A stretch of DNA of 64,000 nucleotides from Pseudo-nitzschia pungens (taxonomy: Eukaryota; Bacillariophyta; Bacillariophyceae; Bacillariales; Bacillariaceae): the NCBI GenBank assembly GCA_037355855.1, contig CM074767.1, positions 1-64,000 on the forward strand, given 5' to 3'. The first letter of the stretch is position 1. Each line of letters starts with the position of its first letter. Made by a program: the position numbers and the translations under genes. Of the stretch, positions 1 through 9,817 are shown one piece after another. The notes under the pieces are model-generated. The model was not told the origin of the DNA and did no database searches. It saw nothing but the letters and a program-made list of their open reading frames with translations.

Positions 1-234
1 ACCCCAACAACCCCAACCCCAACAACAACAACCCCAACCCCAACAACAACAACCCCAACCCCAACCCCAACAACAACCCCAACCCCAACAACCCCAACCC
101 CAACAACCCCAACCCCAACAACCCCAACCCCAACAACCCCAACCCAACAACCCCAACAACCCCAACCCCAACAACCCCAACCCCAACAACCCCAACCCCA
201 ACAACCCCAACAACCCCAACCCCAACAACCCCAA

Positions 235-271
<37 letters not shown>

Positions 272-805
272 CCAACAACCCCAACCCCAACCAACCCCAA
301 CAACCCCAACCCCAACAACAACCCCAACCCCAACAACCAACAACCCCAACCCCAACCCCAACAAACCCCAACAACAACAAAACCCCAACAACCCCAACCC
401 CAACCCCCAACCAACCCCAACAACCCCAACCCCAACAACCCCAACCCCAACAACCCCAACCCCAACAACAACCCCAACCCCAACAACAACCCCAACCCCA
501 ACAACCCCAACCCCAACAACCCCAACCCCAACCCCAACCCCAACAACCCCAACCCCAACAACCCAACCCCAACCCCAACAACCCCAACCCCAACAACCCA
601 ACCCCAACAACCCCAACCCCAACAACCCCAACCCCAACAACCAACAACCCCAACCCCAACAACCCCAACAACCCCAACCCCAACAACCCCAACCCCAACA
701 ACCAACAACCCCAACCCCAACAAAAAACACCAACCCCAACAACACCAACAACACCAACAACCCCAACCCCAACAACCCCAACCCCAACAACCCCAACCCC
801 AACAA
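1..805. repeat. CCCCAA/CCCCAACAA tandem array with an internal 34-nt A run
   Basis: The stretch consists almost entirely of CCCCAA units separated by CAA or CAACAA. It starts at the first base of the window and ends near 805. An uninterrupted run of 34 A lies at 236-269. The opposite strand reads TTGGGG/TTGTTGGGG and has clustered G4 runs able to form G-quadruplexes. CCCCAA resembles ciliate telomere units, but the spacing is irregular, and diatom telomeres are generally TTAGGG type. A satellite or subtelomeric minisatellite is therefore more likely than a true telomere. No gene is present. Confidence 0.95.
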
Positions 806-818
806 GACGAATACAACC

Positions 819-932
819 ATTTTGAGACCCGTGGGGTGAGGGAGTCGAGCCGAGTAATTTCGTGTCCCGTGTGGTTAGGGAGTCGAACGGAACAATTTTG
901 AGACCCGTGTGGTGAGTGACTGAATAATTTTG
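819..932. repeat. Three degenerate 38-bp tandem units
   Basis: Units start at about 819, 857 and 895. Each carries the core ACCCGTGKGGT or TCCCGTGTGGT, followed by GAGTCGA-like sequence and AATTT. The short array sits directly beside the CCCCAACAA array. Confidence 0.8.
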
Positions 933-2034
933 TTACGTTTCGACGTTGTACTGGTCTTGTTGTGAAGTTGTTTGTTGATGTCGTTCTTTGTTGTTGCTCT
1001 TGTTGTTGTTCTTGTCGTCGTTCTTTTTTTTTTTTGTTGCTGCTCGTCGTCATTGTTGTCATCATCGGCGTTGGGCGTTCTAGCGCCGTTGCGTTGTTGC
1101 GTCGTTGCTTCGTTCTCGTTTCTTGGTGGTGTTTCTTATTTTTCTGGTCGTCATCGTTGTCGTCGTCATTATCGTCGTCGTATTCGTGTGTCGTTGCGGC
1201 GTTGCGGCGTTGGGTCGTTGCGTCGTTGCGTTGTTGTTGCTCGTTGCGTCGTTATTGTTCGTTGTTGCTGGTCGTTGTCGTTGTCGTTGTTGTCGTCGTT
1301 CCCCTACAAATACAACAAGAAAGAAACATTGAACAGAAACTTTGTAACATAGTTGTAGTGGTTGTGGTTGTCAAATGACAGCAACAGCGTCGTTATGGGG
1401 TTGTCGTCAACGTTTGCGATCGACGATCGTCCTGTTTTTTTGTTCGTCTCATGGTTTTTTTTTTTCGGGTTTTTGTTTTTCGGGTTTTCGTTGTTGCTCT
1501 CTCCGCGATGATGGGAATTTATAAATTTAAAAACACATTACGAGTAGGTATTTACTGTACCAAAAAACACTCCGTATCAGATAATGTGGGAAGATTATCA
1601 GATAATATGCGCGCGCTCTTACCAAAAGTACGGTAGTATTCATAACATCGTTATAACAGTAACCTTACGGTAGAAACAATAAATCGAGTTATTTTTACCA
1701 TATCAGCGTACCTTTTCTACGAGGAACATGTGCGTTAGAACACAAGGCACACACAAAGTGCGCATTTGCAAGACAAAAAAAAATGCAACACAAAAAACAA
1801 ATGAGCATGTGACAGCACAAAAAACAGAGGTGTCACACGATTCGAAATGCCGCGACACCAACAACAAAAAGAAGAAACACATTAATTTTGATTCTAAGAT
1901 GACGATCACACACAACAAAACGCCGCAACAACCACAACGAGTACGGTACCGTACAGCAAATAAACCAACCATCATCCTAAACAAAACACTCCCCTTTGTC
2001 TCCAGCAAGCAAACATCTAACAAAGGAGAAAGAA
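933..2034. other. Intergenic low-complexity DNA
   Basis: From 960 to 1500 the sequence is T/G-rich with TTG, TCG and CGT triplet runs, which open long frames in several phases at once. From about 1720 to 2030 the plus strand is A/C-rich. I see no codon pattern that supports a gene. The A/C-rich part resembles the leaders found before genes elsewhere here, but no convincing ORF follows it. Confidence 0.6.
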
Positions 2035-2180
2035 ATATGCGTCGATAATACAGGGGAGCAACAAGCAGCAACGCGTCAATAATACAGGAGACGGCAAACA
2101 GCAACGCGTCGATAATACAGGGGACAGCAGCAGCAACGTGTCGATAATACAGGGACAGCAGCAGCAACGCGTCGATCTAC
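2035..2180. repeat. Five copies of a 31-34 bp tandem unit
   Basis: The core GTCGATAATACAGG (one copy GTCAATAATACAGG, the last decayed) starts at 2041, 2075, 2108, 2140 and 2171. Copies are joined by CAGCAGCAACGC-like spacers. The same vocabulary continues in the next repeat block. Confidence 0.9.
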
Positions 2181-2204
2181 AACAAAAACACTTGATATGC
2201 AGCA

Positions 2205-2625
2205 AACGTCAAATTACAGGGGAGCAGCAAGCAGCGAGCAGCGAGCAGCGAATAACGTACAAGGGTTTCGCTGGGTTCGACGTGTGGATTATGATGTACT
2301 GCAAAGAGAGATAAAGGCGATACAGTAGGGGGGGGAACAGCAAGCAGCAAATAGCAGCAAAGCGTTTATTCTACAGGGGGGGGCAGCAAGCAGCAGCAAC
2401 GCGTCGATATACAGCAAACAGCAGCGAGCAGCGAATAATGTATTGGGTTTTTGCTAGGTCGACGTGTTGTTTTTGTACTGTAAAGAGATACCATAAACAG
2501 TCCAGGGGGGAGCAGCAAGCAGTGGCAAAACGTCGATATACCGTTACAGGGGGACAGCAGCGAAGCGTCGATATACAGGGGACAACAGCAAAGCGTCGAT
2601 ATTCAAGGGAATAGCAGGGAAGCGT
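2205..2625. repeat. Diverged direct repeat, period about 183 bp, with CAG-rich satellite
   Basis: The segment with GCGAGCAGCGAATAA at about 2241 recurs at about 2424. Each copy is followed by a GGGTTT-type stretch, a GTCGACGTGT-like word and a TGTACTG.AAAGAGA stretch. GTCGATATACAG or GTCGATATTCAAG words recur at 2404-2610. The block is the diverged continuation of the 2035-2180 array. From 2626 to 2960 I see no further repeat. Confidence 0.8.
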
Positions 2626-2962
2626 CGAGTTGCTGCTGGAGAATCGTTGGAGGCAGCAATTCATGACGGCGGAGAATAAGACCCTTTCAACACTCCACAT
2701 CCATCTCCAAAAGGCTAAATCGTTTCGTCTGCAGACAAGGAATCCGCGGGCTGCAAGAAGACCACGACAACAGCAGCAGGGCATGCAACAGCAGGCGGTA
2801 CAGGACAACAACCAAATACTTCAAACACTTTAATGCTCCACGAAGAATTAGATATCAATTTGCATGTTTCTTTTTTTTGTAATACTTCTACCCCGTCGCG
2901 ACCCGTGACAATTATCAGACGTAGTAGACCTGGCACCGTCTCCAGCGTCTCCAGCATACCCC

Positions 2963-3157
2963 ATGGCATCCTCTACAGCACCGGTTGATTTATTACTATT
3001 ATTACTATCATTACTTTTCTACTATCATTTATCATCTCGTACTACTGGTACCGTATCAACCAACAAAGATGGCAATGACGATGACGATGACAATGGCGAT
3101 ACAGATAGAGAGCAGCTGCAGCGCACAGTTAGCATCAAGAAATCCATTCCCAAGTGA
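2963..3157 (+). CDS. Possible small secreted or membrane peptide (64 aa), weak
   Basis: An ATG in good context (CCCCATGG) opens a 64-residue frame. It has a Leu-rich hydrophobic N-terminal stretch at about residues 9-22, then Asp repeats and a basic C-terminus. Both the Leu and the Asp parts are encoded by simple repeats (TTATTACTA and GATGACGATGAC), so the frame could be chance. A CT/CA-rich stretch precedes it. I do not recognise the product. It could equally be noise. Confidence 0.2.
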   Translation: MASSTAPVDLLLLLLSLLFYYHLSSRTTGTVSTNKDGNDDDDDNGDTDREQLQRTVSIKKSIPK

Positions 3158-3351
3158 TCGGAGATACATCGAACGATATCATAACGGTCCACTCCAGCAA
3201 TGCGCAGGCTCTATCGGATGGCATTATTCACGGAGAAGAATATTTGAACCGGTTTGTGTTCGTCTTCCCATTTACCATACAATGGGAATCTTATCCGATA
3301 TTTTGTCGGATACGATACCGAGTTGGATACCGGGTTGGAAACCGAGTGGGT

Positions 3352-3831
3352 TTAGTTGGGGATGTTTTTGTGTTTGTCTAGATCCAAAAGATGATACCCT
3401 GGGAGGTGATGAAGATGATAAAGGGTGGGTTTGTTTGTTGGAACAGGAGTGGGAACGTTCGTTGGTATGGTCGTTGGTCTATAAGTGGGTTTCCGAGTCG
3501 GTGTCCCGCTGGTGCTGGGGTGCCGGGTAGGCTTTTGTGGAGCCCGGGAAGGCCGTAGTGGAGACCGGGTAGGAGGCCGTCGTGGAGCCCGGGTTGGACT
3601 AACCGGTGCCCGGGTTGGATTGACCGGTGCACGGGTTGGATTAACCGGTGCCCGGGTTGGATTCATAGTTGGTGCCTGGGTTGGACTAACCGGTGCCGGG
3701 GCCGGAAGTGGCGTTGGATCCCTTGTGGGAGAACCAGAGGGGGCCTCGGTTGGAGAACTTGTGGCGTACCTTTGGGGAAGGCTTGCGATGATAGCGACGA
3801 CGATTGCCCAGGAAAATAACGAAAGCTTCAT
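3352..3831 (-). CDS. Secreted Pro-Thr repeat protein, probably frameshifted or spliced at the 3' end
   Basis: The 159-aa frame starts with a signal peptide (MKLSLFSWAIVVAIIASLP). About 100 residues of P-T-R-A-P, P-T-x-x-P and S-P-T repeats follow, the stalk-like composition common in diatom surface proteins. The last about 25 residues (LYHLHHLPGY onward) lose the pattern. In the +1 frame the Pro-Thr pattern resumes (PTKPTRFPTRYPTRY) and runs to a stop at 3291-3293. The true C-terminus is therefore probably reached through a frameshift, a sequencing indel or a very short intron. The leader (3832-3945, minus strand) is A/C-rich, as before other genes here. No enzymatic domain is visible. A role in the cell wall or surface is an inference. 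Confidence 0.7.
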   Translation of the reverse strand: MKLSLFSWAIVVAIIASLPQRYATSSPTEAPSGSPTRDPTPLPAPAPVSPTQAPTMNPTRAPVNPTRAPVNPTRAPVSPTRAPRRPPTRSPLRPSRAPQKPTRHPSTSGTPTRKPTYRPTTIPTNVPTPVPTNKPTLYHLHHLPGYHLLDLDKHKNIPN

Positions 3832-4237
3832 CTTGTACCTTTCTTATCTTGGAATGATCTGCGTTTTTGTCTTGTTTTGTTTCGTTTGGTTTTGTTTTGT
3901 TCCGTTTTTTTTTTGTGTTGTACTCTTGTGTTGTTGTTCTTGGTGAGATTGCACGATACTGTAACCAATCCCCTTCTTCTTTTTCGTGGCATAGTGCAGA
4001 ATTTGGAGACTACGTGTACTCCTGCGGTACCTAGTAACTTACCTTACTTTTACTGTAGCTGTATCGCAACAAGAAGATCGCGCAAGATCCAATTGACTCA
4101 AACAACAATCTTTTCGGCGCCACAAAATGAAACTGCTGCTTCAGGTTCCATTACCAAAAAAAGTTAACTTATTACGAAGTATTATTTTTTCGTAAATTTT
4201 ATCATTGTAGTGTTTTGAGATAAAATAATTCCTACTT
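3832..4237. other. Intergenic: A/C-rich leader of the upstream minus-strand gene, then AT-rich spacer
   Basis: 3840-3945 read on the minus strand is an A/C-rich leader of the Pro-Thr protein gene. The remainder has no gene. A TACGAAGTA word lies at 4173-4181. Confidence 0.6.
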
Positions 4238-4775
4238 TACTACCGTTACATCTACTTGTAATTTAAGGGTCCATACAAAAACTTTAACCAAAAGAATATC
4301 GCCATAAGATAGATAATCTCTTGTGCCCATCATCTGCAACTCTAACCTTACCTTAAACAATCATGAGGTCTGTTGCAACTCTCGGTTTGATGGGGTGGCA
4401 TGTGAAATATTCTTTCGTAATGTATGAAGTTCGTACTTTGTATCGGTTTACCACACTTTGTGCATACCGTACCGTACGAAGTAATCTTACTTCTTGTAAT
4501 TAAATTGTGATCAGTAGGAAAAACGTTTGTGGTAAGTGTACTAGTAGAACTAATACTATATACTACTACTGTTACATCTAGTACTTGTAATTCAAGGGTC
4601 CGTACAAAAACTTTATCGAAAAGAACATCGCCATAAGATACTAGATAATCTCTTGTGCCCATCATCTGCTACGTGTAATTAAATTGTGATAAGTAGGAAA
4701 AACGTTTGTGGTAAGTGTACTAGTAGAACTAATACTATACTACTACTGTTACATCTACTTGTAATTTAAGGGTCC
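4238..4775. repeat. Tandem and dispersed copies of a 177-179 bp unit
   Basis: The segment starting GTTACATCTA occurs at 4245, 4571 and 4748. The segment TAAATTGTGAT occurs at 4501 and 4680. The last two units lie head to tail with a period of 177-179 bp. The first copy is partial and 326 bp away. The copies share GGGTCCRTACAAAAACTTTA and ATCTCTTGTGCCCATC. They are clearly one unit but have diverged by small indels and by gain or loss of CTAGTA words. Confidence 0.9.
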
Positions 4776-4780
4776 GAGAG

Positions 4781-4963
4781 CTCGTTTGAACCGAAGGCGA
4801 CGTGCTGGGAAGATCGCTCGGAAATTGAGATAGAGCAGAGCTCCGTTCAACCGAGGGAGACGTGCTGGGAAGGTCGTCGCTTGGGAACAGAGATGGAGCA
4901 AAGCAGGGTCGGAACGAAGGAGACGTGCTGGGAAGATCGCTTGGGAACTTGGTATCTCCGTCA
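4781..4963. repeat. Three copies of a 60-63 bp tandem unit
   Basis: GACGTGCTGGGAAG (middle copy GACGTGCTGGGAAGG) starts at 4799, 4859 and 4922. Flanks such as TCGCTTGGGAA and GAGATAGAGCA are shared. The array lies just 3' of the DUF285 pseudogene on the minus strand and may once have been part of its tail or 3' flank. Confidence 0.85.
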
Positions 4964-4983
4964 GAACAAAGTTCACTTCGACG

Positions 4984-5892
4984 TCATGGTTCAACCCTAG
5001 GTTTAGGATTCTTAATCGGGCAACCACTGCCTGCCATCGGGTCCCCACCAAAATAAACATTTGTAGGGATTATAGAAGCCCACGATCCTAGACATTGATT
5101 GAATGCTGATGCTTGGTAGAATGCGGATGGCATATGCCACACGCGCGAAACATCCCAGTCACTCAAGGGCTGATTGAATCGATAGTTAAACCTTACCCTG
5201 GAACATGCCTTGCATACCTGTCAGCCTTGACACATCCCAGTCATTGATGGGTTGATTGAATTTCGATTCATAGAACATAAACACCGCCGATCTTAGGTTC
5301 GAAGTGTTCCGAAGTGTTCCAGGTGTTGATGGGTCGATTGTAACCACTGGATCTAAACATACCAAACGTGCTGGTCACACGCGATACATCGCAGCATTCC
5401 AGAGGACTGTCGAAGTTTCTAAAACTGAATGCTCAATTCATATTCGTAATGCGAGAAGTGTCCCAGCAGTTCATTGGCAACGCATATTATTTACAATAAG
5501 TTGAACCATAGACGCAGTTCTTGGCAACAGACTCAAAAGCAGACCCAGATTCCGTAACTACAGGACGGGGACCAGGGCATACCGACGCACAATGACCTTC
5601 ATGTTGGGTTGAGTTGATGGCATGAGACTTTCTGTTGGCGAGTCACTCGGAAATTCACTTGGCAAGGAGCTCGGTTGCAACGAAAGAGATTGGCTGCTCG
5701 ACACCTCCAGTAAATCACGAGGATGCTCTTGTTGTTTGGGCGAAGAACTCCGCAAATGCTTTGAAATTGAACCAGCATTTCCATCAAAGGAGGATAGTCT
5801 GCACTGCCGATGCAGCAATTCTTTGACGCGACAATCATGATGAGGACCGACAATGACGATCGTAGCGAACGCGGCAAAGACTGTCGATGCAT
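4984..5892 (-). pseudogene. Decayed DUF285/BspA-type leucine-rich repeat surface protein gene
   Basis: Read on the minus strand, five repeat units survive in different frames: NCWDTSRITNMN then a stop, AFSFRNFDSPLECCDVSRV, then WNTS, FNQPINDWDVSRLTGMQGMF, and FNQPLSDWDVSRVWHMPSAF with FNQCLGSW. They match unit by unit the intact genes at 19687 and 41038, including a final S-G-C-P. Lesions can be read directly. A TGA at 5433-5435 stands where the intact gene has Arg. A perfect 10-bp tandem duplication at 5301-5320 shifts frame. A short insertion near 5186-5194 creates TAAGGTTTAA and shifts frame again. The 5' part (5560-5892) keeps a hydrophobic stretch and a Ser-Pro-rich stalk (LPSEFPSDSPTESLMPS). 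The gene is clearly dead. Its exact ends are uncertain. Confidence 0.85.
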
Positions 5893-5939
5893 ATAAGTAA
5901 GGCCTTACTTCATGATGATGTCTCGTGACACAAGGACTG

Positions 5940-6157
5940 AAAACTAGCAAACGAATACGAAGTAAGATTACGAAGTAAGTTAAGATTAATCCGTTGTAGA
6001 AATGAAAGAAAAAAAAAACAAAAAAAAAGATGGTATTCCATCAGATTACCGGTAAGATTTGCCGTACGGTAAGGTTTACAACCTGGTAACATACGGTACG
6101 GGACAAGCACTTGCTGATTAAAAATACGAAGAAGTACTTCGTAATGCGAAGTGAGCC
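5940..6157. other. Intergenic cluster of TAC/GTA words
   Basis: TACGAAGTA lies at 5956-5964, 5969-5977 and, inverted, at 6135-6143. TTACCGGTAAG and CCGTACGGTAAGGTTTAC lie between them. There is no gene. This is one of the densest examples of the intergenic lexicon described in the findings. Confidence 0.7.
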
Positions 6158-6454
6158 TTACCGAACACATGTCGCTCGCTGTTGGTTAGGTTCCGGTTTG
6201 TTCCCCTCCTCGTTGCCCGGAGTACCACCACCGGATCCAACCAATCTACCACCACTTGTACCACCACTTGTACCACCACTTGTACCACCGGAAGCGTCGT
6301 TGGTACTCTCATCGGAACCACTCGTATCAAGGTATGTGTCCATCTCGGTATCAGACAGATTGGATGTTTCCCTCTGCTCCTGCTCAAGGGACGTGCGCTG
6401 GAATGCAAGCAGTAAGGCAGTAAGTAGGGCTTCCAATCCTGTTGTAAATCTCAT
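6158..6454 (-). CDS. Small secreted protein with Gly-Gly-Thr-Ser repeats
   Basis: The 98-aa frame starts at an ATG (6454) preceded by an A/C/T-rich leader. The N-terminus MRFTTGLEALLTALLLAFQ is a likely signal peptide. An acidic Ser/Thr-rich segment follows, then four G-G-T-S/G-G-R repeats (about residues 57-72) and a Gly-rich, then charged C-terminus. I do not recognise a family. The size, signal peptide and repeats resemble other small secreted proteins of this window. The repeat is encoded by an ACC-containing microsatellite, so a chance frame is possible. Confidence 0.5.
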   Translation of the reverse strand: MRFTTGLEALLTALLLAFQRTSLEQEQRETSNLSDTEMDTYLDTSGSDESTNDASGGTSGGTSGGTSGGRLVGSGGGTPGNEEGNKPEPNQQRATCVR

Positions 6455-7743
6455 ACGGTAGTAGTGTCAGTAGTGTAAGTAGTGTAGTGGGATCCTGTCT
6501 TTGAAGAGCGCAATATTCAAAAGTGTGAGCAAGCGGTTGATTGTTGACAGTTGACATCCGGGCGTTCGATTGTTGACAGTTAGACATCCGGGCGTTCGAT
6601 TGTTGTTCTCCTGCTATTGTTGTTGTTGTCCTCCTGCTGTTGTTGTTGTTGTCCTCCTGCTATTGTTGTTGGCTTGCCTGCTAGCCCCTGCTAGTCCGCG
6701 CCATGTTTTCCAAACCTAAGCTTGGGGTGTGTACGGTACAGCGCAGCAATACCGAGTTGTACGGGTCGGTCCTAGCGTCGATGGAAAGGAGGTGGATCGA
6801 ACGCGCCGCTTTTTTGCTTTTTTGCTTTTTTGTTGCCGATCTAAGGATCGATCGATCGATCGATCGATCGATCGCCTTTCCAAGTTGATTGCTGTGTAGA
6901 GTAAGGTTTTTGCGGGAGACGCCATTCCAGTGAACCTTAACTTACTCAATCTACCGTACGAGTAAGGTTACCTGTCTTCTTGTATCCTCCCCGTCATTGC
7001 TGCCAACAGAGAGAGGTCCGGATGGAATACCGTAAACCTTACCGGTAAGTGAGTCGAGTCAGAATGAGGGAGCAAAATCAGTTCAAGACAGCAAAACGAT
7101 CGATCGTCAAGCGTCAAGCGTCAAGCGTTAATCGTCAAGCGTTAATCGTCAATTCGGACGTTTCCCTGTCGACTGTCGACGCATGTGAAAAGAACCATGC
7201 CGGCTGTCCGGTTCCAGGAAGATTACGGTACACTTTCTACTAACCGGCTACATACGTTGGGTCCCCTGTAGACCGAGCAGAATGGAAATGGGACACCCCA
7301 CACGGGCTATAATAATGGGTCTCTTTGGAACAGAAGTGAAGGTACATGTACCGGTAAGATTACAAGAACTCTCTTCTTGTTTCCATCACCTACCCGGTAC
7401 TCGTACTAAAAAACCTTACGAGTCCGACAACAATTGAGAATTTTCGAGTTCCCGCCGAAAATACGAGTACCGGGTAAGGTCTTACCGGTACCACCAATGA
7501 ACCACTAGTGAACCACCAAGTGACCGGGTAGGAACACATACCAAAAATAAAAATTCTCTCTGTAATAGACTAAATTCCTATAACCCTTCATAGTGTCCTA
7601 TTTTGTTAGTGGAAACGCATTCTTTGAGCGCCTTTCCAATCTCTATCTAAAAATCATATTTTTGGTGTTCGCAAACTTATTTTTCTCGCTTCAACTTTTG
7701 CTTCGCTTTTCACTGATTCGTCTAGTCGTTTCACATACATAGT
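6455..7743. other. Intergenic: short direct repeats, GATC microsatellite, motif clusters
   Basis: GGGCGTTCGATTGTTG occurs twice at 6560-6605, followed by TCCTCCTGCTATTGTTGTTG repeats to about 6670. A (GATC)n tract spans 6846-6874. CGTCAAGCGT/CGTTAATCGT repeats lie at 7105-7150. TACCGGTA-type words recur at 6950-7050 and 7340-7510. I find no convincing coding frame. Confidence 0.6.
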
Positions 7744-7984
7744 ATTAGTAATAGTACGTGCACCACGTGACACATATTATCGGTAGGTCCTCGCGGAGGG
7801 TGACTTGAGATTAGAAACACGTGCTCCTCACAGAGTTCAGTAATGGGGAGAAAAACCCGAGCAGTAATAGTAATAGTATGTGCACCACGTGACACATATT
7901 ATCGGTAGGTCCTCGCGAAGGGTGACTTGAGATTAGAAACACGTGCTCCTCACAGAGTTCAGTAATGGGGAGAAAAATCCGAGC
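7744..7984. repeat. Near-perfect 122-bp tandem duplication
   Basis: The palindrome CACGTG in GCACCACGTGACACATA starts at 7764 and again at 7886, an offset of 122. The two units (7744-7865 and 7866-7984) differ at only a few positions, for example CGCGGAGGG versus CGCGAAGGG. Each unit contains two CACGTG-type sites. The high identity shows a recent duplication. No gene is seen in it. Confidence 0.95.
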
Positions 7985-8408
7985 GGCTCGATGGGACAAG
8001 ATTCACTCATCCTTTCTCATTCCATCAATTTCACCGTTCTAAATGCCACGTGCACTCCGTCGACTAATACACTGACAAGATCGAACCCGAACCTTGCTCG
8101 ATTGTCGATCGTAAGATTACGTTGGGGTTCGTATTCTCTTCTTCGATGAACTGCTGGCGACGCCATAGTAATGTCGTGTTCACCGTTCCTTTCCATTTCC
8201 TCTGGTTCGGACCCGTGCAGCGATGAGGAACCACATTCGTCTACTCACAAAGAAACTCGAAGGAACGTTTCCGTCACAATATTTGGAAATCAAATCGAAA
8301 AAGGAGATAGCTCCCACGGAATTGTAGCCCGTCGCTGCCAACAAACATTTATCGTCATCCAATCAATAACAACACACCAGACACCAGACACCAGACACCA
8401 GCACCAAC
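7985..8408. promoter_or_regulatory. Upstream region and A/C-rich leader of the poly-Ser gene
   Basis: No coding frame is supported. The last about 45 bases before the ATG at 8409 are nearly free of T and G and contain four copies of ACACCAG/ACACC. That is the A/C-rich leader type seen before most genes here. No TATA box can be asserted. Confidence 0.4.
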
Positions 8409-8726
<318 letters not shown>

Positions 8727-9817
8727 ACGACCCCTGGCTCAGCAGCACCTCCTCGGTAGTACAACAATGCTGCAAGATCTTGACGCAACGACCCAAATCA
8801 ACGCAAGAACGCGACGCAAGAAGTCAACAGCGGCGGTCGTCGTCACACCACCAAACGGAATGGCAGGGGTATTTTTGGAACCCTGCAGGTGACGGGCCCT
8901 GCACCAGTCGTTGCTGCTGGTGGTGGTGGTGGTGGTGGTGGTGGTGGGATCAGGAAAACGAAGCGAACAACAACAACAAGAATCCTACTAGTATTTGTAC
9001 TAGTACTAGTATAGTACTCTTTACTAGTGGTACTAGTACTACTAGTAGTAGTACTACTAGTAGTAGAGTAAACCTTATCTGTGAAGAATCAATGAATGAA
9101 ACAAGATGAAAGTGAATGGAACATCAGTGACGCGAAACCCAAAAATACATAAAAAATAATCAGAACGACCTTTAAACGTTCCTCCTCGGGGGCACGTTAA
9201 GTTGTACGAAGTATATATTATATTATTAAAAATACGAAGTAAACATTAACCTTAACTTACCGAAGCAAATCATACGAAGAATGACAAGAACCAACGATAA
9301 TACGGTAAGATCTTACTTCTACTAGTAGTATCAGCTACTAGGAGTAAGTTATGGTACTACGGTGAACAAGAAGAAAGTTACTGTAAAAAACAAAATCGTA
9401 ACAATCTTCGAAAGACCATGATAACATCCAACAACAATACTAGTACTCATCTTACCTAACAAGTACCGGTACTGCTACCGTTCTGTACGGTACCACAACA
9501 TCACGAAAGATGAGGAGCAGCTTCTAATCTTACTTAGTACGAAGTATTTCTTTGTCTGTTTTCCTCGTACTACTACCACTACTACTAGTAGTACTACCCA
9601 CCATTTTCCAGCATTAATTGAAGTAAGGTTACCCAGTCCCCTTGTTCCTGCCTCCTGTCGGAACAGGAGATGTAGTAGTAATATGATCTAGTACTACTAG
9701 TACTAGTACTAGTACTATTAGCTAGTACTAGTACTAGTACTAGTAGAACTAATTCCTCTTGTGCATCCTCCTGCCAATTCTTGCGCCAGCAAATCTTGAA
9801 CGATACCGAAGAAGGTG
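8727..9817. other. Intergenic: GGT microsatellite and CTAGTA arrays
   Basis: A (GGT)n tract lies at about 8916-8947. Palindromic ACTAGT/TACTAGTA strings fill 8986-9068 and 9668-9748. TACGAAGTA occurs at 9205, 9233 and 9538. No gene is visible. Confidence 0.7.

Noticed and set aside
1..805. True telomere
   Set aside because: Unit spacing is irregular, TTAGGG is absent, and the window edge need not be a chromosome end.
962..1378. Overlapping long plus-strand frames rich in Val, Leu and Cys
   Set aside because: All arise from TTG/TCG/CGT triplet repeats, are open in several phases, and show no leader or domain.
2035..2625. CRISPR array
   Set aside because: Repeats are degenerate and contiguous with no unique spacers, no cas genes are present, and the DNA is eukaryotic.
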